Source: UBA6019 sp035535055
GTDB taxonomy: Bacteria > Chloroflexota > Dormibacteria > Dormibacterales > Dormibacteraceae
Reading direction: 5' to 3'
Assembly (NCBI GenBank): GCA_035535055.1
Contig: DATLQT010000004.1
Coordinates: forward strand, 1 to 64,000
Length of the DNA: 64,000 bases
The position numbers and the translations under genes are program-made. Below the pieces are notes generated by a model. The model had not been told where the DNA came from. It did not search any database and saw only the letters and a list, made by a program, of their open reading frames with translations. Below are positions 57,077 through 64,000 of the stretch, piece after piece; positions within the stretch are counted from its first letter, which is position 1; each line of letters begins with the position of its first letter.

Positions 57077-57709
57077 CTAGTGCGAGCGGTCCTCGATCTC
57101 CCAGGCGTGGTCGAGCGCGTGCCAGGCGATCCGGCGCGCCGCGTAACGCGAGGGCCACTTGCCCCGGTTGGCGGCCAGCGCCTCGAGCAGTTCGCCCCGG
57201 AAGGCCTTCACCGCCGCCCCTGCGGTCGCCTCCGGTTCCCTGGGCCTGATGGCCAGCGCGCGGGCGTAGGCGGCTTCGGCCCCGACGACGTGCTGGAGTA
57301 TCGGATCGCGGTCCCTGCCGCCGCCGCGGGGGCCCTTGCGGAGCTCCGCCGGGGCCTTGGCGGCGGCTTTCGCGAGCGCGCTCCAGCAGGCCTCCACAAG
57401 CTCGGCCTGGCGCTTCGCCTCGGCCGGCGTCAACGGCATCGAGTCGGCTTGGCAGGGCGCACCCGGCGCGCCGAAATCGGTGGTCGCGTTGCCCTCGACC
57501 CGCTCCTCCACGACGAAGCCTTCCTCCGCGCCGGCGGGAAGCGGATGGCCGGCGGCCGCCGCAACCGGGCGATAGCGGTCGGCATAGGAAGCCAGCGCTT
57601 CCAGCGCCAGGGCCTCGTCGCGGCCGGAGCGGCACCAGCCCGGCCAGTCGGCCGCCGAGGCAAAGACCCGCTTTGCTCCCAGCTCGAGGTAGACCCGGGT
57701 CGGGGTCAG
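57077..57709 (-). CDS. DinB-like conserved protein of unknown function
   Basis: About 210 residues. The family start VYLELGAKRVFASAADWPGW lies just after the LmbE stop. KGPRGGGRDRDPILQHVVGA and the C-terminal RRIAWHALDHAWEIEDRS, with His spacing, resemble DinB-like metal-binding four-helix proteins seen in actinobacteria. No ATG, GTG or TTG precedes the conserved start; the only nearby candidate is CTG 57709, overlapping the upstream TGA as CTGA. The in-frame extension to 57934 lies inside lmbE and is not protein-like. Substrate unknown. Confidence 0.72.
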   Translation of the reverse strand: MTPTRVYLELGAKRVFASAADWPGWCRSGRDEALALEALASYADRYRPVAAAAGHPLPAGAEEGFVVEERVEGNATTDFGAPGAPCQADSMPLTPAEAKRQAELVEACWSALAKAAAKAPAELRKGPRGGGRDRDPILQHVVGAEAAYARALAIRPREPEATAGAAVKAFRGELLEALAANRGKWPSRYAARRIAWHALDHAWEIEDRSH

Positions 57710-58440
57710 CCGATCTTGATCCGCTTGAAGCCCTCCGCGTACTCGTAGCCGGTGTTGGTGGCGGCAGCGAGCTGCTTCATCCGGTCGCGAAGGTTCTTCT
57801 CCCAGTCCGTCCAGTTGGTGAACTGGGACTCGTGCCGCCGCAGGGCGGCGATCTTCCGGTCGAAGGTGCTGGAGATGTCGACGAAGAAGTCGCCCTGGCT
57901 CCAGAGGGGAATCCACACCTCCTTCACCTTCCACGCCTCCAGACCCTCCGCCAGCAAATCGCGGAAAGCGCGCGGGTTCCGGGCGGCGGGATAGACCGCG
58001 GCCAGCGTCGCCTGGCCGACGGCCAGGTGGTCGGGGTGGTAGCCACCGATCGGCATCTCGAGGTTGATCGTGGGGACGTGGGTCAGGACCAGCTCGGGGC
58101 GGTGGCGGCGGATCTGGGCCGCGATCTCCCGGCGGAACTCGATCGTGTGCTGCAGCCGCCCGTCAGGGTGGCCGAGGAAGATGACGTCGGTGACGCCCAG
58201 TTCGGCCGAGGCGGCGCACTGCTCCGCGTAGCGCCGCCGGCTCAGCTCGGCGTCGGGGACCGAGGGGTCCTCGCCGCCCTCGGAGCCGTCGGTGCAGATC
58301 ACGATCGTCACCTTGGTGCCGGCCTCGACCAACCGGGCGAGGGTGCCCGCCGCGCTGAAGTCGGGGTCGTCGGGATGGGCGCTCACCATCAGCGCCCGCT
58401 CAAAGGTGGGGAACTCTTCCGGTTGCTCCTGTTCTGCCAT
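57706..58440 (-). CDS. LmbE/PIG-L family N-deacetylase
   Basis: 244 residues from ATG 58440; an upstream start at 58476 is less likely. The zinc-binding AHPDD motif (VSAHPDDPDF) and the later histidine motif in GGYHPDHLAVGQ define the family, which deacetylates N-acetyl sugars such as GlcNAc-inositol in mycothiol or bacillithiol synthesis. TIVICTDGSEGG is typical. With a SigR/RsrA-like pair in the same genome a low-molecular-weight thiol role is conceivable, but substrate cannot be told from sequence; no glycosyltransferase or ligase partner is adjacent. Confidence 0.85.
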   Translation of the reverse strand: MAEQEQPEEFPTFERALMVSAHPDDPDFSAAGTLARLVEAGTKVTIVICTDGSEGGEDPSVPDAELSRRRYAEQCAASAELGVTDVIFLGHPDGRLQHTIEFRREIAAQIRRHRPELVLTHVPTINLEMPIGGYHPDHLAVGQATLAAVYPAARNPRAFRDLLAEGLEAWKVKEVWIPLWSQGDFFVDISSTFDRKIAALRRHESQFTNWTDWEKNLRDRMKQLAAATNTGYEYAEGFKRIKIG

Positions 58441-58478
58441 GGCCACTGTTGGAAAGGTAACCGGACCGACGGCCAAGA

Positions 58479-59165
58479 CTATTTCGCGGCGAGCGGTAGG
58501 GTGAACCAGAAGTCGGAGCCGCCGCCGGGCCGAGGGTCGACGCCGATCTCGCCGCCCATCGCCGCGATGAGGCCGGCGGCGACGTAGAGTCCGAGTCCCG
58601 TGCCGGCGCCGGAAGGGTCGAGACGGACGCCGCGCTCGAAGATCCGGGCGCGATCGGCGGCAGGGATGCCGGGACCACGGTCTCGAACGTCCACGCGGGC
58701 CGAGCCGGAGCTGGCGCCAACCCTGACCTCAACGGCGGTCGAGGCAGGCGAATGGGCGATGGCGTTGATGACCAGCGCCCGCAGGGCCTGCGTCGCACCC
58801 TGCTGATCGCCCCGTACGAGGACGCCCTCGACGACGCCCGGAGTGCGGATCTTCCTCGCGCGATCCCGCGCCCGAGCGGCCTCTAACACGTCGGCGACGG
58901 CGTCGCCCAGGTCGACCTCCTCTGAAAAGAGCTCCAGCTCGCCACGGTCGAGGCGGGCGGTGACGAGAACGTCCTCGATCCGGTCGGCCATTAGCCCCGC
59001 CTGGCTGTCGATGAGCCGCAGTAGTTCGGCCACCCGCCCCTCGGTGAGCTCGGCCCGGGCCATCACGAGCAGCGAGGCCGCGCCCCGGATGGCCGTCAGC
59101 GGGCTGCGGAGCTCGTGTCCGAGCATCGACATGAGGTCCTCCGCGGGTCGAGTCCTCATCACCAT
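58479..59165 (-). CDS. soluble histidine kinase lacking a sensor domain
   Basis: 228 residues. H-box LGHELRSPLTAIRGAASLLV starts at residue ~15, so there is no room for an input domain or membrane helix. N-box ALRALVINAIAHSP, G1 DRGPGIP, F-region RIFERG and G2 GAGTGLGLYVAAGLI are intact. The N-box has Asn in VINAIAH. No response regulator is adjacent. Its ATG lies seven bases after the pyk stop. May be driven by a partner protein. Confidence 0.88.
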   Translation of the reverse strand: MVMRTRPAEDLMSMLGHELRSPLTAIRGAASLLVMARAELTEGRVAELLRLIDSQAGLMADRIEDVLVTARLDRGELELFSEEVDLGDAVADVLEAARARDRARKIRTPGVVEGVLVRGDQQGATQALRALVINAIAHSPASTAVEVRVGASSGSARVDVRDRGPGIPAADRARIFERGVRLDPSGAGTGLGLYVAAGLIAAMGGEIGVDPRPGGGSDFWFTLPLAAK

Positions 59166-59172
59166 CAGCGCT

Positions 59173-60585
59173 TCATAGGATGGTGACCACCTTAAGCAGA
59201 TTGGTCTGCCCGGGCTGGGCGGCCACGCCCGCCACGATCACCACCCGGTCCTGGCGCCTGACGAGGCCGCTCCGGACGGCGGCCTCCGAGGCCTTGGCGA
59301 TCAGGTCGTCGGTGTCCACGCCATGGCCGACCAGCAGCGGGACCACGCCCGCGTAGAGAGAGGTGCGCCGCAGCGTCTGGGCGTGAGGGCTGGCCGCGAT
59401 GATCGGCACCGACGGCTGCCTCTTGGAGACCCTCAGTGCCGTGCCGCCCGTCTCGGTGAAGGCGACGATGGCGGCCGCGCCGATCTCCCCGGCGACGATC
59501 GCCGCCGAGTGCGCTATCGCGCTTCCGACCGAGCCGCGAACATTGGAGGTCGGCCGCGCCCGGCGGTAGCTCGGGTGCTTCTCGGCGGCGCGGCAGATGG
59601 CCGCCATCGCCTTCACCGACTCCACCGGGTGGGCGCCGATCGAGGTCTCCTGGGAGAGCATCACCGCGTCCGTCCCATCCCAGATCGCGTTGGCCACGTC
59701 CGACGCCTCGGCCCGGGTCGGACGGTTGGCGGTGACCATCGACTCCAGCATCTCGGTGGCGGTGATGACGGGGACGCCACGGAGGTTGGCCCGCTCGATG
59801 ATGTCCTTTTGGGCGGCTGGGACGTCGGCCAGCGAGAGCTCGACGCCGAGGTCGCCCCGCGCGACCATGACGCCTTGGGCTTCGGTCAGGATGCCGTCCA
59901 GCTCGAGCAGCGCCTGCGGCCGCTCCAGCTTGGCGATCAGCGGCGCGTCGTAGCCGAGTGCCTTCATCGCCCTCCGGCAGGTGACCAGGTCCTCGGATGA
60001 GCGGACGAAGCTCAGCGCGACGAGGTCGAAGCCGAGCTCGGCGCCCAGCCTCAGATCAGCCCGGTCCTTGGCGGTGAGCGCAGGCAGCCGGATCGGGCAG
60101 TTGGGCGCGGTGATGCCCTTGCCCTCGCCAAGTAGGCCGCCCCGGGTCACGACGCAGATCGCCTCGCCTCGCTTCAGCTCGTGGACGCGCAGTTCGATCT
60201 CTCCGTCGTCGAGGAGGACGCGTTCTTCAGCCAGCAGGGACCGGATCAGCGCCGGGTGGCTCACCGGCAGGAGGCTGCCGTCGCCGACGATCGCGCGCGA
60301 GGTGAGCGTGACCCGGTCGCCGCGGCGGAGTTGGACCGGCGGCGACTTCAGCCGGCCGACCCGGATCTTGGGGCCCTGGAGGTCTTGGAGGAGGCCGACG
60401 TGGCGGCCCATCGAGTCGGCCACCGAGCGGACCGCTGCGACCGTCGCGCGGTGCTCCTCGGCGGTCCCGTGCGAGAAATTGACCCGGGCGACGTCCATGC
60501 CCGCGGCGATCAGCGCCCGCAGCGTCGCCCGCGAGGAGCTCGCCGGCCCCAGCGTGCAGATGATCCGCGTCCTGCGCAGGGCCAC
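59173..60585 (-). CDS. pyk: pyruvate kinase
   Basis: 470 residues from GTG 60585. Final step of glycolysis. TRIICTLGPASSS, ARVNFSHGT, QDLQGPKIRVG, the active-site LIAKLERPQALLELDGIL, GVMVARGDLGVELSLADVP and VPVITATEMLESM are present. The usual KIE of the active site reads KLE here. The C-terminal domain (FTETGGTALRVSKRQPSVPI) is complete. Length is standard. Confidence 0.96.
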   Translation of the reverse strand: MALRRTRIICTLGPASSSRATLRALIAAGMDVARVNFSHGTAEEHRATVAAVRSVADSMGRHVGLLQDLQGPKIRVGRLKSPPVQLRRGDRVTLTSRAIVGDGSLLPVSHPALIRSLLAEERVLLDDGEIELRVHELKRGEAICVVTRGGLLGEGKGITAPNCPIRLPALTAKDRADLRLGAELGFDLVALSFVRSSEDLVTCRRAMKALGYDAPLIAKLERPQALLELDGILTEAQGVMVARGDLGVELSLADVPAAQKDIIERANLRGVPVITATEMLESMVTANRPTRAEASDVANAIWDGTDAVMLSQETSIGAHPVESVKAMAAICRAAEKHPSYRRARPTSNVRGSVGSAIAHSAAIVAGEIGAAAIVAFTETGGTALRVSKRQPSVPIIAASPHAQTLRRTSLYAGVVPLLVGHGVDTDDLIAKASEAAVRSGLVRRQDRVVIVAGVAAQPGQTNLLKVVTIL

Positions 60586-60608
60586 CTCGACCAGATCTTA
60601 CCGGCCGC

Positions 60609-61589
60609 TCACGCCTTCGACGACCGCTGGCGGATCACCTCGTAAAGGAGGGCTGCCGTCGCCGCGGATGCGTTGAGGCTGTCAACCCGGCCCGCCATCG
60701 GGATCCGCAGCCGGGCGTCGCAGCGCTGGCGCACCAGCCGGTGCACCCCCTCCTCCCCGCCGATCACAAGGCAGACCGGCTGGGTCAGGTCGAACTCCCA
60801 GGGCGCCATCTCGCCGCCGACGTCCAGGGCGACGCACCAGAGTCCCGACCGCTTGATCTCGGAGATGGCGCTGGCCATGCCGCTGACCCGGATCATCCGG
60901 ACGTGCTCGCTGGCGCCGCTGGAGGCCTTGACGACAGCTCCCGTGACGGGGGCGGAGCGGCGTTCGGGGAGTACCACGCCGTCGACGCCGGCGGCGTCGG
61001 CCGAGCGCAGTATGGCGCCCAGGTTCTGGGGATCCTGGATGCCGTCCAGGCCGAGCACCAGGGTCGGGCTTGAGGCGAGTAGGGCACGGAGGTTGGAGAA
61101 CTCCCTCGGCGCCAGCTCGGCGACCACGCCCTGGTGGTTGCCGTGGGCCATCGCCTCGACCCGCTCCCTGCTCACCACCTCGACGTCCGCCAGCTCGGCC
61201 AGCTCGTCCAACCGGGGATCGGCCTCGAGACCGTCGGCGACGTAGACCCGCTTCAGGTGGCCGGCGCGGGCCGCCTCGAGGACCGCATTGCGGCCGTAGA
61301 TCAGTTCCAGGCGCCGGCGGGAGGGCGCTTGGGCGGATCGGGCGCGGTCGGGTCTGGGCCGCGGACGCTCCTCCCGGGAGGTGCGCCGGCTGGGAGCGCT
61401 CGAGGACCTTGCCGCCCTCGGAGCCCTGGCCTCAGGCCTTGCGCCAGCGGACGCCTTCGCGGGAGTCCTCGAGGACGATGCCCTGGGTCCGGAGCTCTTC
61501 GCGGATGGCGTCCGCCCGCGCGAAGTCGCGCCCTGCACGGGCCGCTTCCCTCTCGGCGATGAGCCGCTCGACCTTCGTTTCAAGTTCAA
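60609..61589 (-). CDS. rlmB: 23S rRNA (guanosine-2'-O-)-methyltransferase RlmB / TrmH family
   Basis: SpoU-type SAM-dependent methyltransferase. Conserved part from ~residue 92 (LELIYGRNAVLEAARAGHLK), substrate-binding domain, then LGLDGIQDPQNLGAILRSAD, VCLVIGGEEGVHRLVR and RIPMAGRVDSLNASAATAAL with the knot and catalytic motifs. Residues 1-90 are Arg/Ser/Pro/Ala-rich. Possible starts (TTG 61589, TTG 61583, GTG 61538) all overlap cysS in another frame by 107-158 bp; no canonical start lies between the cysS stop and the domain. Such basic tails occur on RlmB in related phyla, so the overlap may be real. Confidence 0.88.
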   Translation of the reverse strand: MNLKRRSSGSSPRGKRPVQGATSRGRTPSAKSSGPRASSSRTPAKASAGARPEARAPRAARSSSAPSRRTSREERPRPRPDRARSAQAPSRRRLELIYGRNAVLEAARAGHLKRVYVADGLEADPRLDELAELADVEVVSRERVEAMAHGNHQGVVAELAPREFSNLRALLASSPTLVLGLDGIQDPQNLGAILRSADAAGVDGVVLPERRSAPVTGAVVKASSGASEHVRMIRVSGMASAISEIKRSGLWCVALDVGGEMAPWEFDLTQPVCLVIGGEEGVHRLVRQRCDARLRIPMAGRVDSLNASAATAALLYEVIRQRSSKA

Positions 61590-62844
61590 TCTCTCCGCCG
61601 CCCAGTACGTCCAGGTGGCTGTCGGCTTCGTCGAGGAGAGCCCGCATGGCCGCCCTGGCGGCCGGGCCGGCGGCTCCCCGGTCGATCGCCGCGTTGCTTT
61701 CGCGGACGGCCTCGAAGAGGAACCCTACCCCCTGCGGGAGGTTGAGGTCATCGTCGAGGGCCGCCCGGTAAGTGTCGCGCGCCCGCCCCAGCGACCGGAC
61801 CAAACCCTCGTCGTCGACGGGCGGCGGCTGGAAGCGGTCGACGCGGGCGGAGAAGTCGCGCAGCCGGCGGACCTGCTCGGTGGCGCCGCGGATCGCCTCC
61901 TCGTCCATCCGGAGCTTGCTCCGGTAATGGGCGCTGGCGAGCAGGAAAAAGCGGATCCCAAGCGGATCGTGGCCCGCGTCGACCAGGTCCCGGAGGGTGG
62001 CGATGTTGCCGAGCCGCTTCGACATCTTGGCGCCGGTGGCGTCGGCCAGGTGCTCGGCGTGGAGCCAATGGCGGGCGAGCTGGACGCCGTTGGCCGCCTC
62101 CGACTGGGCGACCTCGTTCTGGTGGTGCGGAAAGAGGAGGTCGATGCCACCCGCATGGATGTCGAAGGTGTCGCCCAGGTAGGCCTTGCTCATCACCGAG
62201 CATTCGATGTGCCAGCCGGGCCGGCCGCGGCCGAAGGGCGCGTCCCAGGCGGCGCCGACCTCCCCGTCGCCGGGCGCCGTGCCCTTCCAGAGGGCAAAGT
62301 CGCTGACCGATTCTTTGTCGTAGTCGTCCCGCGACACCCGGGCGCCGGCCCTGAGGCCGGAGCGGTCGAGGTGGGCCAGCTCGCCATAGGTCGGGAAGCT
62401 GGCGATGCGGTAGTAGACGTCCCCTTCGGCCCGGTAGGCGTGGCCGCTCTCCAGCAGCCTCGAGATCATGGCGATCATGCCCGGGACGTGCTCGGTCGCC
62501 CGCGGCATGTGCTCGGGCTGCTGGACGCGAAGGGTGCGGAGGTCCTCCAGGAAGGCAGCCTCGTAGGGCGCCACGTAGGCGCGGATGGTCGTCTTCCGCT
62601 CGCCCGCAATCCGGATGATGCGGTCCTCGATGTCGGTCAGGTTCATCACCTGCTCGACGGTGTAGCCGCTGAAGCGGAGGTGGCGGCGGAGCAGGTCGTA
62701 GAAGAGGAAGGTCCGGAAATTCCCCACATGGGCGAAGTTCCAGACCGTCGGCCCGCAGGTGTAGAGGCCCGCCCTGCCGGCGTTAAGAGGTATGAACTCC
62801 TCCTTGCGACCGGTCGCCGAGTCGTGGACGCGAAGCGTGCCCAT
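61432..62844 (-). CDS. cysS: cysteinyl-tRNA synthetase
   Basis: 470 residues. Class I synthetase with a zinc site (YTCGPTV, Cys30; GWHIECS), the HIGH-like FAHVGN at ~38-43 and KMSKRLGN. A helical anticodon-binding C-terminal region follows (RSKLRMDEEAIRGATEQVRR). Full length argues for CysS rather than the related mycothiol ligase MshC. ATG 62844; 12 bp after ispF. Confidence 0.95.
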   Translation of the reverse strand: MGTLRVHDSATGRKEEFIPLNAGRAGLYTCGPTVWNFAHVGNFRTFLFYDLLRRHLRFSGYTVEQVMNLTDIEDRIIRIAGERKTTIRAYVAPYEAAFLEDLRTLRVQQPEHMPRATEHVPGMIAMISRLLESGHAYRAEGDVYYRIASFPTYGELAHLDRSGLRAGARVSRDDYDKESVSDFALWKGTAPGDGEVGAAWDAPFGRGRPGWHIECSVMSKAYLGDTFDIHAGGIDLLFPHHQNEVAQSEAANGVQLARHWLHAEHLADATGAKMSKRLGNIATLRDLVDAGHDPLGIRFFLLASAHYRSKLRMDEEAIRGATEQVRRLRDFSARVDRFQPPPVDDEGLVRSLGRARDTYRAALDDDLNLPQGVGFLFEAVRESNAAIDRGAAGPAARAAMRALLDEADSHLDVLGGGEIELETKVERLIAEREAARAGRDFARADAIREELRTQGIVLEDSREGVRWRKA

Positions 62845-62856
62845 TTCGGAAGCCGT

Positions 62857-63324
62857 CTATTCCAGCAGAACGACGGCCTGGGCCGCGATGCCCTCCTCCC
62901 GGCCGAGCGCGCCCAGCGCCTCCGGTGAGGTCGCCTTGACGCCGACCAGGTCCTGGTCGAGGCCCAGTGTCTCGGCGATCCGGATCCTCATCTCGCGCAG
63001 GTGCGGCTGCAGCCGCGGGCGCTGCGCGATCACCGTCGAGTCGAGGTTGACGATGGTGCGACCGTGGTCCTCGACGAGCGCGGCGGTCATCGAGAGCAAC
63101 TCGAGGCTCGAGATGTCCTCGTACTGCGGATCGTCGTCGGGAAAGTGCTCTCCGATGGTGCCCAGGGCGGCGGCGCCGAGCAGGGCGTCGATGATCGCGT
63201 GGACAAGGACGTCGGCGTCGGAATGCCCCTCGAGGCCCGAGCCATGGGGCACTGTGACGCCGCCTATCACCAGCTGGCGGCCGGGGACAAGACGGTGCGT
63301 GTCATAGCCGATCCCCACCCTCAC
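62857..63324 (-). CDS. ispF: 2-C-methyl-D-erythritol 2,4-cyclodiphosphate synthase
   Basis: 155 residues from GTG 63324, overlapping the ispD stop (GTGA). Step five of the MEP isoprenoid pathway. Metal ligands in GIGYDTHRL (Asp-x-His) and GHSDADVLVHAIIDALLGAA; FPDDDPQYEDISSLELL and VGVKATSPEALGALGREEGI A are typical. Order ispD-ispF-cysS is common in actinobacteria and related groups. Confidence 0.97.
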   Translation of the reverse strand: MRVGIGYDTHRLVPGRQLVIGGVTVPHGSGLEGHSDADVLVHAIIDALLGAAALGTIGEHFPDDDPQYEDISSLELLSMTAALVEDHGRTIVNLDSTVIAQRPRLQPHLREMRIRIAETLGLDQDLVGVKATSPEALGALGREEGIAAQAVVLLE

Positions 63325-64000
63325 CGCTCCACCGCCTCGTGCTCGCGCAGCAGCGCCTCCAGGACCTCGAGGTCCTCCGCGGTGGTCAGCTTCAAGTTGG
63401 CAGGCTCGCCCTCGACCACCGTGACCGGGTGGCCGGCCGCCGCCACCAGCTGGGCGTCGTCGTCTCCCTCGAGCCCGTTCTCGTGGGCTTCGAAATGGGC
63501 CTTGACCAGGAGCGGGTAGGAAAACCCCTGGGGGGTCTGGGCGAGGACGACCCGGGCGCGGTCGAGGCTTTCGACCAGCCGGTTTCCCTCGATGCGCTTG
63601 ACTGCGTCGCGGGGATGGATCGCGGGAAAGGCCGCGCCCGACTCGACCGCCGCCTGGAGAACGCGCCGGCAGAGCTCGGCGCTGGCCAGGGGCCGGGCCG
63701 CGTCATGGACCAGGACGTAGTCGGCGCCGGCGAGGCGGGCGAGGCCCGCCCGGACCGACTCCTGCCTGGTCGCTCCGCCGGGGCACACCTCGACCGGCCG
63801 CCCGGGCCGCAGCTGGCGGACCTCGGCGCGGGCCTCCTCCTGCCGTGCGGGAGGCGCGACGACGACCACCCGGCCGACATCCTCCAGCGAGAGGAAGAGC
63901 TCGACCGCGCGGGCGAGCGGGGTTCGCCCGTTGAGCGGCAGCAGCGCCTTGCTGCCCCGGCCGAGGCGGGTGCCGAGGCCGGCCGCGGCGATGACTGCGG
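63321..64000 (-). CDS. ispD: 2-C-methyl-D-erythritol 4-phosphate cytidylyltransferase, start beyond the right edge
   Basis: At least 226 residues visible; only the first few codons are outside the window. The nucleotide-binding AVIAAAGLGTRLGRGSKALL is followed by VHDAARPLAS, RDAVKRIEGN, AQTPQGFSYPLL and a C-terminal LKLTTAEDLEVLEALL. The CTP-binding GxGxRxG...K signature is intact. Third step of the MEP pathway. Confidence 0.95.
   Translation of the reverse strand, partial: AVIAAAGLGTRLGRGSKALLPLNGRTPLARAVELFLSLEDVGRVVVVAPPARQEEARAEVRQLRPGRPVEVCPGGATRQESVRAGLARLAGADYVLVHDAARPLASAELCRRVLQAAVESGAAFPAIHPRDAVKRIEGNRLVESLDRARVVLAQTPQGFSYPLLVKAHFEAHENGLEGDDDAQLVAAAGHPVTVVEGEPANLKLTTAEDLEVLEALLREHEAVER

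Noticed and set aside
61432..62844. Mycothiol ligase MshC instead of CysS
   Set aside because: Full synthetase length with a complete C-terminal helical region and standard HIGH/KMSKR motifs; MshC is shorter and the neighbourhood (ispD-ispF) is that of cysS.

Overview
The window is a strongly GC-rich bacterial chromosome segment that is almost entirely coding. Nearly every gene lies on the minus strand, so transcription runs from the right edge to the left. The gene content is the core information-processing block of a bacterium. Several features point to a Terrabacteria lineage near Chloroflexota/Dormibacterota, or less likely Actinomycetota: a zinc-type S14, a zinc-ribbon L24 and S4, a large coiled-coil insertion in RpoC, a SigR/RsrA-type sigma/anti-sigma pair, CdaA-CdaR-GlmS linkage, and heavy use of TTG and GTG starts. 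The exact taxon is inference. No rRNA, tRNA, CRISPR array, insertion sequence or phage gene was found.

Layout in transcription order (right to left). 64000-57077: ispD (cut by the edge), ispF, cysS, rlmB, pyk, a soluble histidine kinase, an LmbE-type deacetylase and a DinB-like protein. 56892-54788: an HD-GYP receptor and a small anchored protein. 54657-50746: rpmG-secE-nusG-rplK-rplA and, behind an L10 leader RNA, rplJ-rplL; a frameshifted TPR gene sits divergently between rplA and rplJ. 50679-49798: a FecR-domain protein. 49599-41772: rpoB-rpoC. 41703-32769: a peptide/dipeptide ABC transporter island between rpoC and rpsL, where most bacteria have none. It holds a decayed substrate-binding-protein pseudogene, an intact binding protein with two permeases on the minus strand, two ATPases on the plus strand, a MntP-type exporter and a second binding protein.

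32656-10652 is one very long ribosomal array: rpsL-rpsG-fusA-tuf, the complete S10 and spc clusters, secY-adk-map-infA-rpmJ, rpsM-rpsK-rpsD-rpoA-rplQ, truA, rplM-rpsI. Start and stop codons overlap or abut at most junctions. 10518-1 holds an acyl-CoA ligase, a membrane protein of unknown function, argF-cdaA-cdaR-glmS (c-di-AMP and amino-sugar supply), an AcpS-NnrD fusion, alanine racemase, a SigR/RsrA-like thiol-stress pair and a DUF4349 lipoprotein cut by the left edge.

The regulatory signals seen are -10 hexamers in front of rpsL, infA, rpoB, rplJ and rpmG. There is also an L10 leader, an intrinsic terminator inside the rpmG leader, terminators after rplL, rpoC and the binding-protein gene, and a palindrome that exactly fills the -35/-10 spacer of the transporter promoter. 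The less ordinary items are that operator with a 16-residue leader peptide, a two-copy GTAG-hairpin repeat abutting stop codons, an apparently leaderless infA whose promoter core is shared with rpoB, the AcpS-NnrD fusion, and the binding-protein pseudogene. I found no clear evidence of a wholly new multigene system.
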